A stretch of 64,000 nt of DNA from Heloderma charlesbogerti (lineage: Eukaryota; Chordata; Lepidosauria; Squamata; Helodermatidae), in NCBI GenBank assembly GCA_026122225.1, contig JANEZZ010000519.1, forward strand, positions 1,116,001-1,180,000. Direction: 5' to 3'. Below, one piece after another: positions 54,487 through 64,000 of this stretch. Below the pieces are notes generated by a model. It searched no databases. It saw nothing but the letters and a program-made list of their open reading frames with translations, and had not been told where the DNA came from. The position numbers were made by a program, and so were the translations under genes. Position 1 is the first letter of the stretch. Each line of letters begins with the position of its first letter.

Positions 54487-54733
54487 TTGTTCACCTGCCT
54501 CTCAATCTGGCCCAGACAACAGTGTTGGTGAGAAGGAGGAGATGCCACTGCCTACTTGCTCACTGGCTCTCTGCCTGTCAAGCAAGCAAGTGGTAGCAAC
54601 ACTGAGAAAGAGGATGAGGAGCAAGAGCAGCTGCTGACAATGGTGGTGAGGAGGTAGACTCACTGAGGAAGGGGTCGACCCCATGGAGGGTGCCTTGCCC
54701 AGGGTCACTCAAAAACCTGGAGCTGGCACTGCA
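54487..54733. repeat. Interspersed repeat family X, copy 3 (inverted)
   Basis: TCACCTGCCTCTCAATCTGG, CTCACTGGCTCTCTGCCTGT and AAAAACCTGGAGCTGGCACT are the reverse complement of copies 1 and 2. Confidence 0.6.
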
Positions 54734-54776
54734 GCAGGTTGTTGCTAGTCCCTACAGCAGAGCTCACACCCAGGAT

Positions 54777-55131
54777 TAGGGATGTACATTCCGTCTGTGT
54801 TTCATGGATTGTCAGGTGCCTTCCATTCCGTCATTTGCCCATTGAAGGGATTGGATTTTCACACATGCAAAAATGTGTAAATTCGCCCCAAATGCACTTT
54901 TCCACACTTTAGCCTATGGGGGAAATGCACATTTTTGGCCGGGTTTTTTAAATTTTTGCATATTTTTCTATGACAGAATTTGCGCAAAATTCGGGAAGGT
55001 TAGAAAAATGGTCTGCAAGTCCGCAGAATCCTCCCAACAGGGGAAAAGCCAGTCCGCTGCAGAATCTGGGGTTTGGATTCATGAAAATCTGAACTAATTT
55101 GGTTCTGTTGTGGATTTCTCGAACATCCCTA
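54777..55131. mobile_element. hAT-type MITE, 355 bp, TSD 7 of 8
   Basis: It starts TAGGGATGTACATTCCGTCT and ends GGATTTCTCGAACATCCCTA. CCCAGGAT (54769-54776) and CCCAGGGT (55132-55139) differ by one base. AT-rich core with AAATGCACTTTTCC and AAATGCACATTTTTGG. Confidence 0.78.
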
Positions 55132-55139
55132 CCCAGGGT

Positions 55140-56016
55140 AAATAAGTGTAAGTGAGCAAAGTCAAAGTAGGTGAATAAAACCGGAAATCCTACAAACTCC
55201 TAGCATTTTGCCATTCTTCTTTCAGTCCTCGCAAATCCTAATCATACCCCTTTCCCAGATAATTCATTTTTATTTACAGCATCATATAGTTTCATATAGT
55301 ATCACATAGTTTAATTCCTCCTGATTAAGCTGGTCAACAGTTTGCTACCATCAAAAACAGAAAGAATGTCAGAGCAGTTTTTCATGTATATGGATTATAT
55401 GAATGACAGTCGTGCTCACAAAGGATCTATTCTTCCCTCATAAATTGAATATATTCCCTGGTAAGCCACACTGGCTGCATAAAACAATGGGAGCAAGTGA
55501 GCTTCACTAATACTCCCTAGGAAATTATTCAAACAATGCCACAATCCATTTAGAGTAGACAGGGAGGCAAAGAAGAAGAAAAGACGGCATCTTTTCTGTT
55601 TGTTCCTGCATTCTTGTATTGCTTTTGTTGTTGGCTCAGTTCACTGAGAAACATCCTGTTCATGGTGTACATAACACACAAAAAATATGGCGATGTGTCA
55701 AATGTATGCCATATTTGACTCCCTTAAAGGTTCTTCCAAAATCATGGATGGTAGTTCAAAGGTATTTTCGGAAGTAGCACATTCTACTTAAACAACACTG
55801 AACTTGAATGGTTTCAGTATGTTTTGTAACAAATATTCACTTTTCAGGTTGAGTTTTGAAACATTAGAAATTTTAAAATTCATACTTTGAAATACATAAT
55901 ACTAACATTTCACTTTCCCCTGCATGCTCTTTGTCTCAAAGATAAGAAGTTTCATAGGCCATTTTTTTCCCCATGTCTGTAGTTAATGCATGAAGGAAGT
56001 GGGAAGTCAGTATCTT
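55140..56016. other. Unassigned stretch
   Basis: No supported gene or classified repeat. Confidence 0.5.
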
Positions 56017-56125
56017 TAGGGCACAATCCCATGCATGTTAGGACATAAAAAAGTCCTACAGTTCCCAGCATGCTGGGAATTGTAGGCCTTTTTTATGTCC
56101 TAACATGCATGGGATTGCGCCCTTA
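56017..56125. repeat. Near-perfect palindromic MITE
   Basis: TAGGGCACAATCCCATGCAT and GCATGGGATTGCGCCCTTA enclose inverted AGTCCTACAGTTCCCAGCAT arms with almost no loop. Confidence 0.85.
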
Positions 56126-56239
56126 CAGAATTAACTATTGGTCCATTCCCCACCCATCCACTGTGTTGGTAATACCCCTGGAAAATCTTGCTAGCCTCAT
56201 TGAAACGTCTGACTTCCCTTGAAATTTCTCCAATGTTTC

Positions 56240-56310
56240 TTCAGAGGAGGAATTGGCCACTGGGGATTATGGAAGTTGTAGTCCAACACATCTGTAGGGC
56301 ACCCTGCTGG
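56240..56310. repeat. Half palindromic MITE (24529 family)
   Basis: GGAAGTTGTAGTCCAACACA and TGTAGGGCACCCTGCTGGAG represent one arm. Confidence 0.5.
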
Positions 56311-56367
56311 AGAAGGTGTAAATGAACTTAGGTGACTGCAAATGTTATATTTTATGATTGTATATTT

Positions 56368-56370
<3 letters not shown>

Positions 56371-56431
<61 letters not shown>

Positions 56432-56432
56432 C
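56371..56432. repeat. (TG)n(AG)n compound microsatellite
   Basis: A TG run of about 17 units passes directly into an AG run of about 13 units. Confidence 0.95.
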
Positions 56433-57436
56433 CAAAGAAATTAAAATTACATTTAACCATCAAAATACTCTTGGTTGGCACAAAGGAAAGCTGAGCATAC
56501 AGATGATCCCTGTCCCTTACAGATAAGCATCATGGCATTCCTAACACAGCCACATTTGGTTTGCATCATTGTAGCTGTGATGGCCCATATACTTTGTCTC
56601 CCAAAATGCTGCATTCCAAAACACTGACATCCTCTTCACAGGAATTTTGTTAAAAAATAAAATTCAAATCTTTTTCAAAAGCAAGTTTATACTTTATCAT
56701 CATTTTATTCCCTGGAAAAATTACTGATGAATCATCTCTGCTCTTTTCACAATCATTTTTATTGTTGTGACTGCAAGACATCTTTAACTAACAATGTTAA
56801 CTATTAATGCTTTATGTGCTTCACTATGGGGAACAAAATAAAGACAACCATGTATGTGAGGCAAGCCAAACAAATTGATTGCATGTGCACCAACTGCCCC
56901 CTAATTTAACAGGGACTGTCCCTATGTTTGGGACCACGACATGGTAAATCACTGTCTTTTTTGTTGTTGGAATGATTTTGATTATGCTTTTCTGAACATT
57001 TCTTTGTGTGTGCCCATGTGTATTAGAATATACCAGAGGTGGCTCTATATTGGGGGCGAATGGGACAGCAACCTTCTGCCTCTCTCCCACCAACTTGTGG
57101 CAGAGAAATCCCCCCACAACCAGGTCCATTTGCTCCTATTCATGGCATGCAGCTGCCAATTCTAACTCATGATCTTCTGCCATCCTCCGACAATCTCAGT
57201 AGAATATTAAGTATCTGCTCTGGCCTGTGTGCCACACCAGCCCCAATGAGAACCAGCTGCCACTGGAATGTACTCACTTCCACCACCCATCCTATAACTA
57301 TCTATTCTGTTCTGTTCTGTAATAAGCACAAACTGAACCATTGTAGGAGTATAGGCAATCGTAAGCTTTAAAAGAAGGTATCCATTGTGGTCAGTCACTA
57401 ACACTACCATGCTTCAGAGCAACCAGTACAGGATAG
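56433..57436. other. Unassigned 1-kb stretch
   Basis: No supported gene or classified repeat; overlapping short frames near 56824-57371 have no known domain. Confidence 0.5.
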
Positions 57437-57520
57437 GCCAGTTTTCCCCAAGCTGGTATCTTCCAGTTGTGTTGGACTACAACTCATAGTATCCCTCAGC
57501 CAGCATGTTTCAGGAAGAGA
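57437..57520. repeat. Half palindromic MITE (24529 family)
   Basis: CAGTTTTCCCCAAGCTGGTA and TTGTGTTGGACTACAACTCA form one arm only. Confidence 0.5.
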
Positions 57521-58242
57521 ACAGCCTTCACTGATGTATAAGGGGTTAAGAAGAGACACTCTTCACTGTTACAATAAGGGTGCACTGTATAAACTCAAGA
57601 GTGCCCCTATTTTCCATCTGTGAAACATTAGTGGTTTTGAATATGATGATCATACAATAATGCCTGCACAGTGCCCTCCAAACTAATATGGAGGGTGACT
57701 GCATTTGCCTTTCTTCTCTATGAGGTGACAGTGATGCTTGCTCACCAATGTTATTGCTTGGAATAGGTCATCAAAGTTGGTCTCTGAATGTGTTCATTTC
57801 TCACCGAGCCTTTGGTGCAGCTGGACAGTGTGTTGTGATAAGGATGGTTTTTAAATATTCACAATTTGTTCAGTTAATGTGGTTATATATTTTAATTTGT
57901 TACGTATATAGATTGGTTAACTATTCTGTTTACAGATATTATAGATAGGATTGTCTATATATCTCAGGGATATATTCATAATGTTATTTAGTGGTTAAGC
58001 CCAATCATATTAGGTCTCTGAGGACCTTCTCCACAGCAGAAATAACCTGCAGAGCATCCGTTTCCTGGAAGAGATTTTGGGACTTTTCCTGGCAGGAAAA
58101 AAATACTCTACTGGGCTTTGAGTGCCTGCTACAGCCTCCTTTGCATTCCCCTGCCCCAAAGAAAGTTTCTGGGCCTCAGGGCCGGGGAAGGTGGAGGTAG
58201 CTGCAGCCTGAGGATTGCTGTGAACATAGCCCTGGTTGCAAG
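57521..58242. other. Unassigned stretch
   Basis: No supported gene or classified repeat. Confidence 0.45.
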
Positions 58243-58687
58243 TAGGGATGTTGGAGAAATCAGTCTGGGGGTGGAGCTTGGTGAGTTTTTGCCAGGTTGG
58301 CCCCTTGGACTCTGGCTCTGTCATCTGCAAGATGGCCCAACTCAGTGCGTAACAAGTTGAGACAGCTTGCAGAGTTCTGGGTGTCTTTTTTATTTGCACA
58401 AATTGTGATTTGTGCAAAATCACTAATGTAAATAGCATAATTTGTGCAAAATTGCAGGTGTAAATGGTCTAATTTGTACAAATTAGACTCTGCCCACAAT
58501 TTTGTGCAAATTCTGCTATTTACAGCTGCAATTTTGCACAAATCACGATTTGCACAAATCATGATAAAAAAAAAGCACCCGATAAAGTTCCCAGGTTTCA
58601 GGAACTAACCCGCGGCTAGGCTTGGAAATGCAAATCCATGGGGATCTGTTGGGCCCCCACCAGATTTCGCCATGATGGACAACTGTA
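58243..58687. mobile_element. Probable hAT-type foldback element
   Basis: It starts TAGGGATGTTGGAGAAATCA. GTTGCAAG (58235-58242) and GCTGCAAG (58688-58695) agree at 7 of 8. The core is a large inverted array of TTTGTGCAAAAT words (58395-58565). The right terminus does not match the family end cleanly, so the boundary is tentative. Confidence 0.5.
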
Positions 58688-58695
58688 GCTGCAAG

Positions 58696-59952
58696 TAGAG
58701 TTATGCTCACTTTAATCCTGCTCACAAGCATTCAAGAAGAGAGCTTGCTTATGTGAGCTCTCCTGTTCAAATCCTCGTGAAGTCACTCTATCAGTTTGGA
58801 AGTGAAACAGCTCCACCCCAAAACAGAGTTGTTTCTGTGCGCTCAGTGGGAAGGATCCAACAGTGCACTCCCCCTCATGTAAACTAATGCTTGCACAACA
58901 TAACTAGTTGAATGGGAAAAATGCCCTCCAGATGCTCTCCAGATGGGCAGGTACCCAACCCTGCCTACACTTGACACCAGCTCTGCTGGTGCCAAACCTC
59001 CATCTGTGATCGCATCTATTGCCTCCGGGGGAAGGCTCCAGTTCAAATGGCAGACTTTCTGCCTCCTGCTCCTTGACATGGAATCCCAGCTGGCAGATTT
59101 GGAAGAGTGGTGGCAGTTCTGCCAGCTGGAAAGGGCCCTGTTTCAAGCAGGAGGTGAAAGCTCTCATCACTCTGGCCCTTTGTCCTCATCTTCCTTGTCC
59201 AATGAATAACCTTCACCTTGTATGTGATTCACCCATCCTCATCCACCTGCGATGGGACTGGACGCCAGCTGTAACTGATGAACCATGTTAATAAGCAAGA
59301 GGAGCCAGTGTGCACTTTGCTACATGTCTCAATTCTGACCGGACAGACATATTCCATGGGGTGGGGTGGCAGCCCTGTGTACTGCCTTTCCATTCCTTCA
59401 GCTTCTCATTCTTCACACAGTAGGTGGTAGGGATAACATGACAGACAGCTAACAGGGGAGGAGGAAGGTGGAGGTGGGGGACCTTCCATGGAAGGTGGAA
59501 AACGAAAACCTGATTAATGGGTGCCAACGTAAATACAAAGTGGCTGTTGGCATTAACAGAGTTTCATTTTTTTTTTTTTTTTGGCAGCAGATTGGACACC
59601 TAAGGAAGGCTGTTTATTAGAATTAGTGGAATCAGTGCACAAGAGCGGGTGGTACAAATCATTTAGGCTCTTTTGGGAATCCCCACTTTACTGTGTAAAT
59701 TCCTCTGGGCTCTCATTCCCTTCTGGCATTATGCTGAGTCATTTGATAAGGAAATCCCCATGTATCTCTCCTTTTCCTCTTATAACCTAATAAATGTTTT
59801 AGTTGAGTTAATAAACCATCAGAAACTGTACACGTTCCAGAACCTCCCTTGATCTGTCACTGTCTGTCTGACCTTGTATGCATCACATATCCATAAGCAT
59901 AAGCTCAAATGAGCAAAGTCAGATCCTATCCTATCCCAGTTTTAGAGCAGGG
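58696..59952. other. Unassigned 1.25-kb stretch
   Basis: Overlapping frames of up to 90 codons near 58843-59291 carry no recognisable domain. A T15-type run lies near 59568. Confidence 0.45.
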
Positions 59953-60199
59953 TTGTTTGTTTGTTTGTTTGTTTCATTTATATCCCGCCTTTTTTCCTCT
60001 TGCAAGGAACCCAAGGCAGCTTATATTATCCTCCTCCTCTCCATTTTATCCTCACAACAACCCTGTGAGGTAGGTTGGGTTGAGAGTCTGTGACTGGCCC
60101 AAAGTCACCCAGTGAGCTTCCATGCCTGAGTGGGGACTAGAACCTGGATCTCCCAGCTCCCAGTCCAACACTCTAGCCACTACACTACACCACACTGGA
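59953..60199 (-). mobile_element. MIR/CORE-SINE
   Basis: On the minus strand: a tRNA-like head (reverse of CACTCTAGCCACTACACTAC and GACTAGAACCTGGATCTCCC), the CORE region (reverse of GTCTGTGACTGGCCCAAAGT and CACCCAGTGAG), then the L2-type tail (reverse of TATCCCGCCTTTTTTCCTCT). Order and motifs fit a CORE-SINE of MIR type, mobilised by L2-type LINEs. Confidence 0.85.
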
Positions 60200-60530
60200 G
60201 CTACTACCCCAGGTTACTTGACAGCAATCCAGTTTGACAGTTTCCCACAACCACTGCACCTCTAAAGGCCTAACTACGCAGTTCTTTAAATGCATCACTT
60301 GAAGCAGTGTCTGGGTTTCTTAATTTTTAATTAAAACCCAGGAAGGAGTGAATGAGGATTAGGAACACAGCATACAGGGATGGAAGGATTAGTTCCATTA
60401 GCCCCACTGTGATCCTGAACCCAGCCACCCATGGCAAATAGCCATTTTAAAAACTCCCAGTGAAGTGATGCTCTCCCCATGCACCGTCATCCCGATCTGG
60501 ATCGCATCCTCACCACCACCACTACCACCA

Positions 60531-60575
60531 CGTGTGCACACACACGCACGCACGCGCACGCACACGCACACATGG
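60531..60575. repeat. Alternating purine-pyrimidine CA/CG tract
   Basis: ACGTGTGCACACACACGCAC then CGCACGCGCACGCACACG; potential Z-DNA. Confidence 0.85.
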
Positions 60576-60629
60576 GTTTAATAATTTTTGTAAAAAATCC
60601 TGATGTTGCTTTAAGCAATGCATTTAAAG

Positions 60630-60765
60630 CAGGGGTGGGCAACTTGTGGCCCTCTAGGTGTTTTGGCCTACAACTCCCATCAACCCTTGCCAGCATAGCC
60701 AATGGTGAGGGATGACTGGAGTTGTAGGCCAAAACACCTGGAGGGCCACAAGTTGCCCACCCCGG
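60630..60765. mobile_element. Palindromic hAT MITE, 136 bp, TSD 7 of 8
   Basis: It starts CAGGGGTGGGCAACTTGTGG, a classic hAT terminus, and ends CCACAAGTTGCCCACCCCGG. ATTTAAAG (60622-60629) and GTTTAAAG (60766-60773) differ by one base. Confidence 0.82.
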
Positions 60766-60894
60766 GTTTAAAGTGAAGTGTAATTATGTTTTAAGGTGCC
60801 CTTTAAACACTACAAGAGTGCTGTGTGATGAACACAGTGCAGCGTTTGAAGGCCTGGAACTGGGGCATATCGAAGGGATCCAAATGGCATCTGA

Positions 60895-61027
60895 AGATGG
60901 AATCCTATACATGTTTGAACGGGGGGGGGGGAACAACAACCTCCTACAACTCCCAGCATGCTGGCTGGGGAATGCTGGGAGGTGTAAGACTATTTTCTGT
61001 CCAAACATGCATAGGATTGCACCCTAA
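60895..61027. repeat. Palindromic MITE (CAATCCTATGC type)
   Basis: GGAATCCTATACATGTTTGA and AAACATGCATAGGATTGCAC enclose CTCCTACAACTCCCAGCATG and its inverse; a G10 run interrupts the left arm. Confidence 0.75.
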
Positions 61028-61174
61028 ATGACTCACAGGATTGGCCCCACCCTTGTGATTGCGGGACTTAAAATGGCACACTAGAAGTGTGGGATGATCC
61101 CATGGCACCTACCACTGAGCTAGCTGAAGCTTCCATTTACTTAGATATATAGCCCCGCTAGCTGTCCTTGAAAT

Positions 61175-61303
61175 TAGGGCTGTGCACAGACCCCTGCTTT
61201 GCTTCTGATGCCACTTCAGACCCTTCAAATCAGCCCCGCTTTGACTCGGACCGATTTGGACCCCCTCCATTTCGATTCGGTTCTGGATCTGAAGCGAGAT
61301 TCA
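61175..61303. mobile_element. hAT-type fragment with TAGGGCTGTGCA end
   Basis: TAGGGCTGTGCACAGACCCC matches the end of the element at 23457. It is cut off by a CR1 insertion at 61304; the continuation after 61627 is uncertain. Confidence 0.55.
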
Positions 61304-61627
61304 TAGAATCATAGAATAGTAGGGTTGGAAGGGGCCTATAAGACCATCGAGTCCACCTCCCCCCACTCAATGCAGGAGTCCAAGTCAAAGCATCCCTGAC
61401 AAGTGGTTGTCCAGCCTCGTCTTGAATGCCTCCAGTGTGGGAGAGCCCACCGCCTCCCTAGGTAATTGGTTCCATTGTCGTATTGCTCTGACATTTCAGT
61501 CAGTCAGTCAGGACATTTCTCCTGATGTTCAGCTGGAATCTGGCTTCCTGTAACTTGAGCCCATTATTCTGTGTCCTGCACTCTGGGAGGATTGAGAAGA
61601 GATCCTGACTTTACTCTCTGTGACAAC
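61304..61627 (-). mobile_element. CR1 LINE 3' end
   Basis: Starts with CATAGAATCATAGAATAG, the inverted CR1 octamer tail. It follows the reverse of the 3' coding end seen at 49100-49416 (CCATCGAGTCC, CCCTGACAAGTGGTTGTCCA, CTTGAGCCCATTATTCTGTG). 5'-truncated. Confidence 0.88.
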
Positions 61628-62164
61628 CAATTCAGATATCTGGATCACTCAGTTTGGGCATTTTCCCATTGACTTGCATGGGAAAACACAAATGCCCATA
61701 ACTTTTTCAGTTTTCATGATAAAAACATGAAACCGAGGAGTGTCTCTGCCAACATGTAGCAGATACCACCTGCCAAATTGCAGACAGTTTGGCTTAGCAC
61801 TTCCTGTGCTAGGTGCAGCTGAAATTTGATTTTTTCCACAAAAAACTCTCAAAGCAAAGAGCTTTACCTCTCAGCCCCACGCCGCCACCTCCTCCTTCCT
61901 GCTTGGCTGTCTATGGCCATGTTTCCATGACAATGGAAGGAGAAGCTGATGGAGGAGCACCAGATTTTTAAAAGGAATCAGCTTTGCTGCAATGTGGTTC
62001 ATGCAGGGCTCCACAAGCAGCAGGATCTCCAGAGCAGTAAAAATCACTTCACAGAACATACTTCCTGGGCGGGGTTAGAATGCACATCATCTGACTGGCA
62101 GGGGCTGCTCAGCCATTAAGAGAGGCTTCCCCCCTCTCCTTTCCCCTGAAAGTCCAGATGCACT
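61628..62164. other. Unassigned stretch
   Basis: May include the remainder of a hAT-type element (CATTTTCCCATTGACTTGCA); no gene. Confidence 0.4.
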
Positions 62165-63620
62165 GCATTTCAGGAGCAAGCCTCATTGAGCACAATGGGA
62201 GTTACTTCCGAGTAGACACAGATATGCTTATGCTGGGGAAGAGAGCAGTAAACACAAAGATGGAAACCAGCCCCCATTTGAACTTGCAGAATCTCTATAA
62301 CGAAGGGTGGAAGTAGTTTATTCTAAGGATGGGGGAGAATTTCTCCCCGAAACTTCGGGGGGCCGAGTGCCAACGTGTTCGGCCCCCCAGAGTAGTTTCG
62401 GGGAGAAATTCTCCGCACCCCCCTGAACCCCCCCCCCCGGGACGGGACTTACCTTTCCCGAATGTCCCTCCCGGCGGCGGTTCGTCGGGTCTTCGTCAGG
62501 GGCGGGGGCGGCAGCCGGTCTTTCGACCGGCTGCCGCCGCCGCCATTCCAATAAAAGTAAAAAAAAAAACAAACTCCCCCATGATAGGCTACGTGACGAT
62601 TAACGTAGCCTATCACGGCTAGATTTGCAAAGTCAGCCATGATAGGCTACGTAAATCGTCACGTAGCTTATCACGGGTGACTTAAAAAAAAAAAAAAAAG
62701 TGTACGGTTAATGGCGGCCCACATAGGGAGCCGCCATTCATGTTCCTTATTTGGTTGCTGTAGTCTACGTAAAGATTACGTAGACTACGGCGAAAATAAG
62801 GGCAACGCTATTTGCGTTGCCCTTATTTTCGCCGTAGTCTACGTAAAGATTTACGTAGACTATAGCGACCAAATAAGGAACGCGAATGGCGGCTCCCTAT
62901 GGGGGCCGCCATTTGCATACGTGTTTTTTTTTTTTTAAGTCACCTGTGATAGGCTACGTGACGATTAACGTAGCCTATCACGGCTGACTTTGCAGATCTA
63001 GCCGTGATAGGCTATGTTAATCGTCACGTAGCCTATCACAGGGGCGTTTTTTTTAAAAAAACTTTTTATTTCGCGGCTGGGCGAGGCGAGGCGCCTCCTC
63101 CCCGGCCTGAATTTCGGCCGGGCGAGGCGGGAAGCCTCCCCCCTGGCCTGAATTTCGGCCAGGCGAGGCGGGAAGCCTCCCCCCCCCGGCCTGAACTTCG
63201 GGGGGAACAGCGAAGCGCCTCTCCCCCACCGCGAACAAGCTGCGAGACCAGGTAAGTGGATTTCATGCACTCCTAGTTTATTCCTAATGGAATAAACCAA
63301 CGGAGAATTGGAGTCTTGAGATTGTGCTTTACACTTAGGGAATTTGGGCTTTAAGCTGTGCCATGTCAATTGAGGGGGATCTCTGTAAATTCTGTGGGCA
63401 TTAAGAGGGCAAGCCACATTGACACAATGGGACTTACTTCTGAGGAGACACTAATGGGTTTGTTGTGGGAAAGAGAGCAGTAAACACAAAGACGGAAACC
63501 AGCTCCCATTTTAACCCACAGGATCTCTATAACGAAGGGTTGAAGTTTCTTCCTTAGGCAATAAACCAAACAAAGGAGAATCGGAGCCTCAAGATCGCAC
63601 TGTGCCTTGTCAGTTGAGGG
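62165..63620. repeat. ~272-bp tandem duplication, first copy split by a hAT element
   Basis: GAGAGCAGTAAACACAAAGA (62241) and GAGAGCAGTAAACACAAAGA (63473) head matching segments (GGAAACCAGC, ATCTCTATAACGAAGGGT, AATAAACCAA, GGAGAAT). After subtracting the 952-bp insertion and its 8-bp duplication, the spacing is about 272 bp. The family is not recognised. Confidence 0.7.
62324..63275. mobile_element. Complete hAT-type palindrome-of-palindromes element, 952 bp, exact 8-bp TSD
   Basis: It starts TAAGGATGGGGGAGAATTTC and ends GGATTTCATGCACTCCTA. GTTTATTC flanks it exactly (62316-62323, 63276-63283). Left terminal hairpin: 62335-62366 with 62379-62413. A perfect 14-bp hairpin lies at 62507-62538 (loop TTTC). 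The central inverted repeat spans about 62577-63045 around centre 62811, and each arm itself holds hairpins: two GATAGGCTACG units, an ATGGCGGCC...GCCGCCAT unit and a GTAGTCTACG unit. The right arm ends in tandem GCCTGAATTTCGGCC units (63095-63205). Donor consensus faces outward: CAGGTAAGT plus strand (63249-63257), AAGGTAAGT minus strand (62447-62455). No transposase. Confidence 0.92.
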
Positions 63621-63895
63621 GATAAATCTTGTCAGTTGAGTGGGACTCTTGTCAGTTGAGGGGGTGGAAACACTCCCAAGGACTTCTAGCCATCTCCTGT
63701 TCATAAGGAGGAGAGTATAGTGAGCAGTGGGGCCTTGTGCCGCGCTGCTGGTCGAATGTCCTTGGCAGCTGACCAGGGAGGAGGAGGAGGTGCTGCACAT
63801 GCCCCCCACCACTGGCTGTCTCCTGTTCATGAGGAGGAAGCACCTAGCTAGCAGTGAGGGGCGTGTGATGCACCTCCTCCTCCTCCAGCCTGGGC
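63621..63895. repeat. Short tandem duplications
   Basis: CTTGTCAGTTGAGGGG or GTGGG units occur three times between about 63607 and 63663. CATCTCCTGTTCATAAGGAG (63690) and TGTCTCCTGTTCATGAGGAG (63818) head a roughly 130-bp imperfect repeat. Confidence 0.65.
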
Positions 63896-64000
63896 GATTC
63901 ACAGTGCTTTTTGCAAATACGCAAAAAAGTGCTGTGAATCACCCATATATTCAAGATTCATGCTTTTTTGCATATAAGTCTATGTGCACATATATTTCCA
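63896..64000. other. Window end; partial hairpin
   Basis: GATTCACAGTGCTTTTTGCA is followed by an imperfect inverse CGCAAAAAAGTGCTGTGAAT. Probably the start of an AT-rich MITE cut by the window edge. Confidence 0.4.

Noticed and set aside
58904..59291. Overlapping ORFs of about 90 codons with some Glu/Gln-rich sequence
   Set aside because: No conserved motif on either strand and no splice or promoter context that singles one out.
60479..60732. Thr/His-rich and Val-rich frames
   Set aside because: They arise from the ACC and CA/CG simple repeats and a palindromic MITE.

Overview
This 64-kb window reads as repeat-rich, gene-poor vertebrate DNA, most likely from a squamate reptile (lizard). The evidence is the mixture of mobile elements: BovB/RTE LINEs, L2 and CR1 LINEs, an L1-type ORF1, a Penelope-like element with a GIY-YIG nuclease, a CORE-SINE/MIR, tRNA-derived and 5S-rRNA-derived SINEs, and dense hAT-type DNA transposons. 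No host protein-coding gene, tRNA gene, rRNA gene or CRISPR array could be supported. Every recognisable coding stretch belongs to a transposable element, and nearly all are truncated or broken.

Layout. 0-11 kb: hAT-type elements with TAGGGATGT ends (one with an intact 8-bp target duplication), L2 and CR1 fragments, a foldback repeat, and a CpG-rich hAT composite at 8.4-10 kb. 11-13 kb: a short L1-type insertion with 5' region, ORF1 and G-rich 3' region but no ORF2 (HAL1-like). 13-25 kb: microsatellites, small palindromic MITEs, hAT insertions, and an L2 copy split by a hAT element. 25.5-28.3 kb: a decayed Penelope-like element. 28.6-29.3 kb: a 5S-derived SINE inside a MITE. 31.4-32 kb: L2 reverse transcriptase remnant. 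33-44 kb: hAT insertions with perfect 8-bp duplications, a tRNA SINE split by one of them, a hammerhead-like inverted repeat, and a nearly identical 153-bp inverted repeat. 44.7-49.4 kb: a near full-length CR1 with tandem 5' repeats, an intact esterase ORF1 and a three-lesion ORF2. 50-55 kb: two RTE/BovB tails with clean target duplications, a solo LTR and L2 remnants. 56-64 kb: palindromic MITEs, a MIR, a CR1 tail and a complete 952-bp hAT element built as a palindrome of palindromes.

The most unusual material is the TAGGGATGT hAT family. Members carry nested perfect hairpins (for example GATAGGCTACGT...ACGTAGCCTATC), YY1-like ATGGCGGC palindromes, and sub-terminal 5' splice-donor consensus sequences facing outward on both strands. 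This suggests a mobile bidirectional promoter/first-exon cassette; that function is inference. Element boundaries are read by eye. They are firm where a target-site duplication is stated and approximate elsewhere.
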